Positions 1 to 5,478 of a stretch of 7,092 nt of DNA are shown piece after piece. Under the pieces are notes generated by a model. It ran no database searches and had not been told where the DNA came from. It saw nothing but the letters and a program-made list of their open reading frames with translations. Where the stretch lies: contig JAGQIT010000489.1 in the NCBI GenBank assembly GCA_020431135.1, forward strand, positions 1 through 7,092, in the 5' to 3' direction. The position numbers and the translations under genes are program-made. This DNA comes from Myxococcales bacterium (GTDB taxonomy: Bacteria; Myxococcota_A; Polyangia; Nannocystales; Nannocystaceae). Numbering within the stretch: position 1 is the stretch's first letter; every line of letters starts with the position of its first letter.

Positions 1-1
1 G

Positions 2-625
2 CTGATCGACTTCCACCGCGAGCTCCTCCCCCTCCCCGACCACGGCCTCGGCGCCGACGGGATCCACCGCGCCGTCTACACCCCGAACGGGATCCCGTCG
101 GCGTGCCTCCTCGACGCGGCCGGGCTCGACTACGGCGCCAACGTCCGCAACCTCCTCTCGCTCGAGGCCCTGGAGCGCGCCCGCGTCACCCTCGGCGGCG
201 TCGACGAGCTCGACCCGCCGACCCTCCAGCTCGCCGGCGCCGGCCTCCCGCGCGCCCCCTACGTGATCCCCGCCCTGCCCTTCGGCGATCGCCGCGACAC
301 CAGCGTCGACGGCGTCGCCCTCATCGACAGCTACAGCGGCTGCGACGCCGACCAGGACGAGTCCGGCCGCGAGATCTACTACCGCCTCGATCTCGAGGAC
401 AGCGAGACCGTCCGCGCCCTCGTCGTCGATCGCGGCGACGTCGACATCGACCTCCACCTCGTCGACGCGTCGGCGACCGGCGAGGGGTGCATCGCCCGCG
501 CCGACAAGTCGCTGGTCGCGGAGCTCGGACCCGGGACCTATTACTTCATCCTCGACACCTTCGTCAGCGGCGGGGTCGAGGCGGCCGGGGACTTCCTCTT
601 CGTCATCGAGCGCGTGAGCCTCTGA
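2..625 (+). CDS. C-terminal part of a probable secreted protein ending in a PPC-like beta domain (5' truncated)
   Basis: The reading frame is open from base 2 to the TGA at 623-625 and gives the last 207 residues of a longer protein; its start lies outside the window. A GTG at 263 is in frame, but the codons before it have the same strong third-position G/C and the same protein-like character, so I treat it as internal. The last 100 or so residues (from about 105) alternate short beta strands with Asp and Gly turns. They include IYYRLDL, DVDIDLHLVD, GPGTYYFILDTF and a final FLFVIERVSL. This pattern resembles the bacterial pre-peptidase C-terminal (PPC) domain found at the end of secreted hydrolases. 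Cysteines at 114 and 163 could form a disulfide, which fits export. The first 90 visible residues, with Cys35, are not recognised. The catalytic part and any signal peptide would lie to the left. The next gene starts 141 bp downstream, so co-transcription is not implied. The coding call is firm; the domain name is tentative. Confidence 0.8.
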   Translation: MIDFHRELLPLPDHGLGADGIHRAVYTPNGIPSACLLDAAGLDYGANVRNLLSLEALERARVTLGGVDELDPPTLQLAGAGLPRAPYVIPALPFGDRRDTSVDGVALIDSYSGCDADQDESGREIYYRLDLEDSETVRALVVDRGDVDIDLHLVDASATGEGCIARADKSLVAELGPGTYYFILDTFVSGGVEAAGDFLFVIERVSL

Positions 626-727
626 GCCCCCGCTCGCCGCGCTTCCCCTGTGTGGCATCGCGCGGCGCCCGTCCGTGTGTGAGCCCTGCCGCGGCCTGCG
701 AGGCCCACCAGCGGGGGGCGGCGGGGG

Positions 728-758
728 TTGGCCAGGCTCGGCGGCCGCCGTGTATCCT
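728..758 (+). promoter_or_regulatory. Putative sigma-70-type promoter, possibly giving a leaderless mRNA
   Basis: A -10-like TATCCT lies at 753-758, with TTGGCC at 728-733 as a loose -35 (19-bp spacing). Exactly 8 nt separate the hexamer from the ATG at 767, so transcription starting at the usual distance would begin at or next to the start codon. No Shine-Dalgarno sequence is visible before that ATG, which fits a leaderless message. The call rests on pattern and spacing only. Confidence 0.4.
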
Positions 759-766
759 CTGCGGCC

Positions 767-1876
767 ATGGTTCTCGAGGCCGCAGAGGAGCAGCACGCCG
801 CCAAGCACACCTTCCCCTGCGAGCAGTGCGGCGCGGATCTGACGTTCAACCCCGGCGACGAGCAGCTCAAGTGCCCGTACTGCGGGCACTCGCAGGAGAT
901 CGTCGTCGACGGCGAGGTCGTCGAGCACGACTTCAAGTCGGCGCTGATAAGCGCCCGCACGGCGCCCGCGAGCGCGATCGTCGAGGGCGGGCACACGATC
1001 CGCTGCGAGGGCTGCGGCGCCGAGACGATGATCGCCGGGCAGTCCGATCACTGCGCCTTCTGCGGCTCGCCGGTCGTCGTCGCCGTCGAGGAGAGCGTCG
1101 CCCTCCTGGTCCCGGACTCGGTGCTCCCGTTCAAGATCGATCGGCGCGTCGCCAAGGAGAGCTTCAACAAGTGGGTGAACAAGCTGTGGTTCGCCCCCGG
1201 CGAGCTCAAGAAGCGCGCGCACACCCAGGGGATGGACGGCGTCTACCTCCCCTACTGGACCTACGACAGCGAGACCACGACCCGCTACCGCGGCGAGCGC
1301 GGCGAGCACTACTACGTCACCGAGACCTACACCGACGGCGAGGGCAAGCAGCAGACGCGGCGCGTACAGAAGACCCGCTGGCACCGCGCGAGCGGGCGCG
1401 TCGAGGTCCCCTTCGACGACGTCCTGGTCTGCGCCTCCGAGACCCTGCCCGACAAGCTGATCCGCAAGCTGTGGCCGTGGGACCTCGACGATCTCAAGCC
1501 CTACAGCGCGGCCTTCCTCAGCGGCTTCGTCACCGAGCAGTACAAGGTCGACCTCGAGGAGGGGTGGAAGCGGGCGCAGGTGCTGATGAAGCCGGCCCTC
1601 GAGGCGGCGATCCGCCGCGACATCGGCGGCGACGAGCAGCGGATCGCGTCGATGGACGTCCGCTACGCCGACATCACCTTCAAGCACTGCCTGCTGCCGC
1701 TGTGGATCTCGAGCTTCCGCTTCAACGACAAGGTCTACCGCTTCGTCGTCAACGCCCGCAGCGGCAAGGTCTCCGGTGAGCGGCCCTACAGCGCCGGCAA
1801 GATCGCGGCCCTCGTGATCGCCATCGTCGCGGTGATCGGCGTGATCATCTTCCTGGTGATGCAGCACCGGGGCTAG
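767..1876 (+). CDS. Double zinc-ribbon protein with C-terminal membrane anchor
   Basis: This 369-residue protein has two zinc ribbons near its N-terminus. The first uses Cys18/21 and Cys36/39 (CEQCG, CPYCG), the second Cys80/83 and Cys96/99 (CEGCG, CAFCG). A central region of about 240 residues includes LPYWTYDSETTTRYRG, a TRWHRASGRV segment, FDDVLV and LLPLWISSF. These match a widespread uncharacterised bacterial family, often labelled TFIIB-type zinc ribbon or loosely primosomal protein N'-like. Residues 346-365 are a continuous hydrophobic helix followed by QHRG, which predicts tail anchoring with the ribbons in the cytoplasm. The frame opens earlier at a TTG at 728. I chose the ATG at 767 because it starts just before the conserved part and sits 8 nt after a -10-like hexamer. 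There is no helicase motif, so a primosomal role is unsupported. The molecular function is unknown; zinc-dependent protein or nucleic-acid binding at the membrane is an inference. Confidence 0.88.
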   Translation: MVLEAAEEQHAAKHTFPCEQCGADLTFNPGDEQLKCPYCGHSQEIVVDGEVVEHDFKSALISARTAPASAIVEGGHTIRCEGCGAETMIAGQSDHCAFCGSPVVVAVEESVALLVPDSVLPFKIDRRVAKESFNKWVNKLWFAPGELKKRAHTQGMDGVYLPYWTYDSETTTRYRGERGEHYYVTETYTDGEGKQQTRRVQKTRWHRASGRVEVPFDDVLVCASETLPDKLIRKLWPWDLDDLKPYSAAFLSGFVTEQYKVDLEEGWKRAQVLMKPALEAAIRRDIGGDEQRIASMDVRYADITFKHCLLPLWISSFRFNDKVYRFVVNARSGKVSGERPYSAGKIAALVIAIVAVIGVIIFLVMQHRG

Positions 1877-1933
1877 CCGGCAGTCGTAGCACGGCCGGCC
1901 CGGGTCGCGGACGGCGCCCCGCCTGCGGGCCGG

Positions 1934-1994
1934 GGGCGTCTGTCCGAAAAACCATGGACGCCCTGAGAACAGGCGCAGAGAGGCGTTTCAGGGC
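1934..1994. repeat. Two overlapping, mutually exclusive inverted repeats upstream of recQ
   Basis: GGGCGTC at 1934-1940 is the exact complement of GACGCCC at 1957-1963, with a 16-nt spacer. GCCCTGAGAAC at 1960-1970 pairs with GTTTCAGGGC at 1985-1994, giving 10 pairs with a single bulged G at 1967 and a 14-nt loop. The two structures share bases 1960-1963, so a single transcript could fold only one at a time. They may be protein-binding operators, activator sites upstream of the sigma-54-like element, or an attenuator-like RNA if transcription starts further left. There is no T-run on either side, so a simple intrinsic terminator is unlikely. Confidence 0.5.
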
Positions 1995-2013
1995 CCGCGG
2001 TCGGCGCCGGGAG

Positions 2014-2030
2014 TTGGCACGGATCCCGCA
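2014..2030 (+). promoter_or_regulatory. Sigma-54-like -24/-12 promoter element before recQ
   Basis: TTGGCACGGATCCCGCA matches the sigma-54 consensus TTGGCACG-N4-TTGCA at all positions except CC for TT in the -12 half. The diagnostic GG (2016-2017) and GC (2028-2029) are correctly spaced. Predicted transcription would begin near 2041, only 6 nt before the GTG at 2047. A competing sigma-70 reading exists: TTGCAT at 2040-2045, 17 bp, then CATCCT at 2063-2068, ending 8 nt before a TTG codon at 2077. A chance match in GC-rich DNA cannot be excluded. Confidence 0.35.
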
Positions 2031-2046
2031 GTCGACGCCTTGCATC

Positions 2047-4014
2047 GTGGAGCCCAGCGCAGCATCCTCGCACCTCTTGTCCGACGCCCCTGACGCCGCG
2101 ACCCTCGCCGAGCAGATCGACGCGCTCCTCCGCGTCGGCCTCGATCGCCTCGGCTTCGAGTCGTTCCGTCCCGGTCAGGCCGAGGCGATCACGACCGTTC
2201 TCACCCAGGGGGCGCTCCTCCTGGTCGCGCCGACCGGCGGCGGCAAGAGCATGACCTTCCAGCTCCCGGCGACCGTGCTCCCGGGGACGACGCTGGTGGT
2301 CTCGCCGCTCATCGCCCTGATGCAGGATCAGGTCGCGCAGCTCGGCGAGCGCGGGATCCCGGCGACCTACCTGGCCTCGACCCTCGACGGCGCCGAGGTC
2401 AGCGCGCGCATGTCGGCGATGGCGCAGGGGGCCTACAAGCTGGTCTACATCGCGCCTGAGCGCCTGAGCGCCCCGGGCTTTCGCGAGATCATCCACCGGA
2501 TCCCGATCCCGCTCCTGGCGATCGACGAGGCCCACTGCATCTCCGAGTGGGGGCACGACTTCCGCCCCGAGTACCTGCAGATCGGCGAGCTCGTCCACAG
2601 CCTCGACACCCGCGTGCTCGCGTGCACGGCGACGGCGACCCCGGTGGTCCGCGACGAGATCCTCGCCCGCCTCGGCCTGCGCGCCGAGACCCCGCAGATC
2701 GTCCGCGGCTTCGCCCGCCCGAACCTCGCCCTCCGCGTCGCCGAGGTCGCCGACAAGAAGACCCGCGATCGCATGGTCGACGGGCTCCTCGGCGAGTCGC
2801 TCGGCGGGCCGCCGCGTCGCGGCGAGCACGAGCCGAAGGGCTCCGCGATCGTCTACGCGCCGACCCGCAAGGCGACCGAGGCCGAGGCCGCGCGCCTGGC
2901 GAAGCGCGGCTGGCGGGTGCTCCCCTACCACGCCGGCCTCGACCCGAATAAGCGCGATCGGGCGCAGCGGGCCTTCCTCAGCGGCGATCTCGACATCGTC
3001 GTCGCTACCAACGCCTTCGGCATGGGGATCGATCGCAGCGACGTCCGCGCGGTCATCCACCTCGCGCCGCCGAGCTCGATCGAGGCCTACTACCAGGAGG
3101 TCGGCCGCGCCGGCCGCGACGGCGTTGACGCCTACGGGCTGATGCTCTTCACGGCCCGCGACATCGTCCTGCGCAAGCGCCTGATCCAGCGGCCGAGCGA
3201 CGACTTCGAGGTCGACCCGGCGATCATCGAGCACAAGTGGGGGCTCTTCCTCGAGCTGATGCGCTGGGCCGAGGGCGGGACCTGCCGCCACGACGCGATC
3301 CTCCGCTACTTCGGCGACGAGGGCGAGGCCCTCGGCGGCTGCGGCCGCTGCGACATCTGCGTCAGCCTCGACGACGACGACGAGATCGACGAGGAGGAGG
3401 TCACGCTCATCGTCCGCAAGGCGCTGTCGGCGGTCGCGCGGATCCACCGGCGCTTCGGCCTCACGGCGGCCGCCAAGCTCCTCAAGGGCGCCGAGGACGA
3501 TCGCCTCCAGCGCTCGGGGCTCGTCCGCACGCCGACCTACGGGATCCTCGCCGAGCACTCCGAGGAGTGGCTGACCCGCCTGCTGCGCCGCCTCGTCACC
3601 GCCGGCTGGATCGACTTCAGCGGCGACGATCGCCCGGTCGCGCTGATCACCGACACCGGCCGCCGGGTGATGAAGGCCGAGATGCCGGCGCGGATCCTCC
3701 TGCCGCCGACGCAGCTCCCGGGCGCCAAGGGCAAGGGCAAGGGCAAGGGCAAGGGTCAGGGCGCCCAGGAGGTCGAGCTCGACGCCGCGGGGATGGCGAT
3801 CTTCGAGGCCCTCCGCGCCCACCGCCTCGACGTCGCCAAGGCCGACGGCGTCCCGCCCTATGTCGTCGCCAGCGACCGCAGCCTCCGTGACGTCGCCCTC
3901 CTCCGCCCGCGGACGATGGACGAGCTGAAGATGGCGCACGGGATCGGCCCGGCGAAGGCCGAGCGCTACGGGCCGGGGCTCCTCGAGGTCGTCGCCGCCA
4001 ACCAGCCGAGCTGA
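2047..4014 (+). CDS. recQ: ATP-dependent DNA helicase RecQ
   Basis: RecQ unwinds DNA 3' to 5' in recombinational repair and at stalled forks. All core motifs are present: motif 0 around FRPGQ (Gln44), Walker A PTGGGKS with Lys67, DEAH at 160-163, the TATATP segment, VATNAFGMGID at 319-329 and QEVGRAGRD at 350-358 with arginine-finger candidate Arg357. Cys413, 432, 435 and 438 form the RecQ zinc site. A winged-helix RQC region follows, then a Gly-Lys linker (about 559-572) and a C-terminal HRDC domain (579-655) used for DNA binding. An acidic stretch, DDDDEIDEEE, follows the zinc site. The length of 655 is slightly above the roughly 610 of E. coli RecQ. The start is uncertain. An ATG at 1954 is in frame, but the codons it adds include AGA, AGG, ACA and GCA, rare elsewhere here, and overlap inverted repeats. 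GTG 2047 and TTG 2077 are the better candidates, and none has a clear ribosome binding site. The gene stands alone, with wide spacers on both sides. Confidence 0.95.
   Translation: MEPSAASSHLLSDAPDAATLAEQIDALLRVGLDRLGFESFRPGQAEAITTVLTQGALLLVAPTGGGKSMTFQLPATVLPGTTLVVSPLIALMQDQVAQLGERGIPATYLASTLDGAEVSARMSAMAQGAYKLVYIAPERLSAPGFREIIHRIPIPLLAIDEAHCISEWGHDFRPEYLQIGELVHSLDTRVLACTATATPVVRDEILARLGLRAETPQIVRGFARPNLALRVAEVADKKTRDRMVDGLLGESLGGPPRRGEHEPKGSAIVYAPTRKATEAEAARLAKRGWRVLPYHAGLDPNKRDRAQRAFLSGDLDIVVATNAFGMGIDRSDVRAVIHLAPPSSIEAYYQEVGRAGRDGVDAYGLMLFTARDIVLRKRLIQRPSDDFEVDPAIIEHKWGLFLELMRWAEGGTCRHDAILRYFGDEGEALGGCGRCDICVSLDDDDEIDEEEVTLIVRKALSAVARIHRRFGLTAAAKLLKGAEDDRLQRSGLVRTPTYGILAEHSEEWLTRLLRRLVTAGWIDFSGDDRPVALITDTGRRVMKAEMPARILLPPTQLPGAKGKGKGKGKGQGAQEVELDAAGMAIFEALRAHRLDVAKADGVPPYVVASDRSLRDVALLRPRTMDELKMAHGIGPAKAERYGPGLLEVVAANQPS
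3727..3756 (+). repeat. Five-copy AAGGGC hexanucleotide repeat inside recQ
   Basis: AAGGGC is repeated four times exactly, with a fifth copy ending in T (AAGGGT), encoding (Lys-Gly)5 in the linker between the RQC and HRDC domains of RecQ. A related CAGGGC unit follows. Copy-number change by slippage would add or remove two residues and keep the frame, so only the length and charge of the linker would vary. Confidence 0.85.
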
Positions 4015-4464
4015 GCGCGTCGCCGAGGGGTCGTCGCCCCGTCACGAAGCGACCGCCGTCGGTGCGTGGGGTCCGTCGCCGCGAGCCCGTCGATCCCTTC
4101 GCTGCGCGCGTCGCCCGAGCAGACGCGGCGAAGTCGACGTGTTCAGGCCGCCGGCGATGACTCGATCACGATCTGACTGGAGAACCAGGTCGACTCGTCG
4201 GTCGCAGGGCGCTCGTGGTGTGCCCGCGTGGAGCTGCGCCGCGACGCTGACGGTCCTGACCGCGGAGAGCGCGTCCGGCGGTCCGCGCGAGACAGCGCCG
4301 CGCCTTCACGCGCCGAGTGCCATCGCCGCCCGCGATCGAACACGAACAGGAGGCGCTCCTTCGAGCGCCGCGTCGCGGCCGCGCGCGCTCCCCTGCCCCC
4401 GTCCGAAAACGACCGTGGCCGCCCGATTTCTCCGCGTGATACGAAGATCCGTGGACCGCGACGC
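4015..4464. other. 450-bp spacer without a credible gene
   Basis: The longest open frames here are arginine- and serine-rich, lack recognisable motifs and do not show the third-position G/C bias of the real genes, so I call none. The segment from about 4139 to 4464 looks somewhat less GC-rich than its neighbours and may be decayed coding sequence or long regulatory DNA. A short perfect hairpin lies at 4352-4369. I see no convincing -35/-10 pair for the downstream phosphatase gene and no clear recQ terminator. Confidence 0.5.
4352..4369. other. Perfect 7-bp hairpin overlapping a purine-rich AGGAGG
   Basis: GGCGCTC at 4352-4358 pairs perfectly with GAGCGCC at 4363-4369 around a CTTC loop. The AGGAGG at 4348-4353, the best ribosome-binding-like sequence in the area, overlaps the left arm by two bases. 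It is 112 nt before the phosphatase ATG, too far to serve it. No T-run follows, so a terminator role is unlikely. Confidence 0.35.
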
Positions 4465-5094
4465 ATGAGCGGAGAACTCGAGATCCCGGCCACCCGGATC
4501 CTCTTGATCCGGCACGGCCACTACGAGCGGATCGGCGACCTCGGCGACACGGTCTGGGGGCTGACGACCCTCGGCCGCAGGCAAGCCGCCCGGACCGGGC
4601 GTCGGCTCCTCCAGCTCGTCGACATCCACGATCCGAACTTCGAGGGGATCTTCGCCAGCCCGTGGCCGCGGGCGCTGCAGACCGCGGAGATCGCCGCCCG
4701 CGAGCTGGGGATCGAGCGGGTGACGATCAAGCCCTACCTCCACGAGGCCATCCCCCTGGTCGACGCGTCCTTCTCCCGCGACTTCGGCATCGCCCACGGG
4801 CTCCCGCTGACGACCCCCGAAGACCACGCGAACACCGTCCGCCAGGTGACACGCGTCCGCGATCGCTTCTTCCACGCGGCCCGCAAGCAGACGACCTACC
4901 TGCTCTTCACCCACGGCAACCTGATTCGCTACCTGGTCGCCGGGACATTGAGGCTGCCCTTCGAGTCATGGGGGCGCCTCGACTGCTCGCACTGCGGGAT
5001 CACCGAGATCCGAGTGTTCGGCGACGGCTTCGAGGCGCTCGTCCGCTACAACGACGCGGGGCACCTGCCGCCGTCGATGCTCTCGGCGACGTGA
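4465..5094 (+). CDS. PGAM5-like histidine phosphatase family protein
   Basis: This 209-residue protein belongs to the histidine phosphatase (phosphoglycerate mutase-like) superfamily. The phosphohistidine motif is LIRHG, with Arg16 and catalytic His17. The second arginine is Arg69 in SPWPRALQT, the general acid candidate is Glu94 in LHEAIP, and the second histidine is His150 in FTHGNLIRYLV. The core active-site set is therefore complete. The C-terminal part, with HGNLIRYLV, a Trp-x-Arg-Leu segment, GITEIRV and a final DAGHLPPSM, closely parallels mitochondrial PGAM5, a Ser/Thr/His protein phosphatase, more than metabolic mutases. A phosphoprotein substrate is an inference. No signal peptide or membrane segment is seen, so the enzyme should be cytoplasmic. 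The frame extends upstream to 4228, but those residues are low-complexity and basic; ATG 4465 begins just before the first strand. Only a weak GTGGA at 4451-4455 could act as a ribosome binding site. A palindrome lies 40 nt after the stop. Confidence 0.9.
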   Translation: MSGELEIPATRILLIRHGHYERIGDLGDTVWGLTTLGRRQAARTGRRLLQLVDIHDPNFEGIFASPWPRALQTAEIAARELGIERVTIKPYLHEAIPLVDASFSRDFGIAHGLPLTTPEDHANTVRQVTRVRDRFFHAARKQTTYLLFTHGNLIRYLVAGTLRLPFESWGRLDCSHCGITEIRVFGDGFEALVRYNDAGHLPPSMLSAT

Positions 5095-5121
5095 TCCCTC
5101 GGCCGCCTGACTCCGCCTGGG

Positions 5122-5156
5122 CCGCGGCGGGCGCTCCGAACGTTCGGAGGCCGCGG
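5122..5156. terminator. Palindromic stem after the phosphatase gene; possible terminator or operator
   Basis: CTCCGAACGTTCGGAG at 5134-5149 is a perfect 16-bp palindrome. Outside it, CCGCGGC at 5122-5128 is complementary to GCCGCGG at 5150-5156, with five unpaired bases on the left, so the whole element can fold into a 7 + 6 bp stem with an ACGT loop. It begins 27 nt after the phosphatase stop codon, which suits a terminator, but there is no T-run. The perfect symmetry of the core would also suit a dimeric regulator. Confidence 0.4.
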
Positions 5157-5231
5157 GAGCCCGGAGCGCTGCGCTCACCGATCGCGTCGAGTTCTCCTTC
5201 CGCCACAGCGACGCCTCGCACGCTCGGCGCC

Positions 5232-5478
5232 ACGCATCGCGTGTCGCCGTCGCATGGCCGGGGGCGGCGCGTGACCACGTAACGCCTCCGCTGAGAGTTC
5301 GAGGGCGAGCCTCATCGGTGCGGCCATCGCCGACAACGCCGAGCGCTCGTCCGACGACGCATCGCGCGTCGCCGTGGCATGGCCCGGGGAGGCGGCGCGT
5401 GACCACAACGACGCCACTGAAAGGGCGAGGGCGAGCCCATCGGGCCCGCCCTCGCCGACAGCTCTCGCCGCTCGTCCG
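5232..5478. repeat. Imperfect tandem duplication, unit of about 122 bp, period 125 bp
   Basis: Copy A (5232-5353) and copy B (5357-5478) both begin ACGCATCGCG and both end GCTCGTCCG. They share the exact 16-mer GGCGGCGCGTGACCAC (5263-5278 and 5391-5406), GAGGGCGAGCC and TCGCCGACA. I judge identity at about 80% by eye, with small indels. Copy B ends at the base before the stop codon of the minus-strand reductase gene, so the unit corresponds to that gene's 3' flank including its terminator. A more decayed third fragment may exist around 5200-5231. The open frames crossing the repeat look non-coding. Confidence 0.7.
5424..5456 (-). terminator. Strong hairpin terminator of the reductase gene
   Basis: Bases 5424-5438 and 5442-5456 form a 15-bp stem with one A-C mismatch (5434/5446) and an ATC loop. 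Read on the minus strand, the hairpin starts 22 nt after the reductase stop codon and is followed by CCTTTCAG, a short T-run. It lies inside repeat copy B; the equivalent stem in copy A is largely lost. Confidence 0.7.

Noticed and set aside
103..1779. A 558-codon plus-strand frame crossing the first two genes
   Set aside because: The translation is extremely arginine- and proline-rich and it runs through the spacer; it is a frame shadow of the PPC-like and zinc-ribbon genes.
1877..1930. Intrinsic terminator right after the zinc-ribbon gene
   Set aside because: The sequence is GC-rich but shows no stable stem followed by a T-run.
1974..1994. LexA/SOS-type operator before recQ (GTTTCAGG and the repeat arms)
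   Set aside because: The arrangement does not match the operator forms I know well enough; too many positions differ to claim it.
1954..2046. ATG 1954 as the recQ start
   Set aside because: It would add 31 residues with codons rare elsewhere in the window, lies inside an inverted repeat and has no ribosome binding site; homology to RecQ begins well downstream.
1873..3939. A 688-codon open frame antisense to recQ
   Set aside because: It mirrors the G/C-rich third positions of recQ; its translation is Ala/Arg/Asp-rich without motifs, while the plus strand encodes every RecQ motif.
4143..4493. A 116-codon minus-strand frame in the recQ-phosphatase spacer
   Set aside because: It is Arg/Ser-rich with no motif, overlaps the phosphatase start and lacks the codon bias of true genes here.
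5136..5147. Gram-positive SOS box in the palindrome (CGAAC...GTTCG)
   Set aside because: That box needs four bases between the halves; here they abut, and the site lies between two convergent gene ends.
4966..5417. Several minus-strand frames across the convergent spacer with repeated peptide segments
   Set aside because: The repeated peptides arise from the 125-bp tandem DNA repeat and differ in frame between copies, so coding is unlikely.
5232..5478. CRISPR-like array
   Set aside because: There are only two long diverged tandem units and no short identical repeats with unique spacers.
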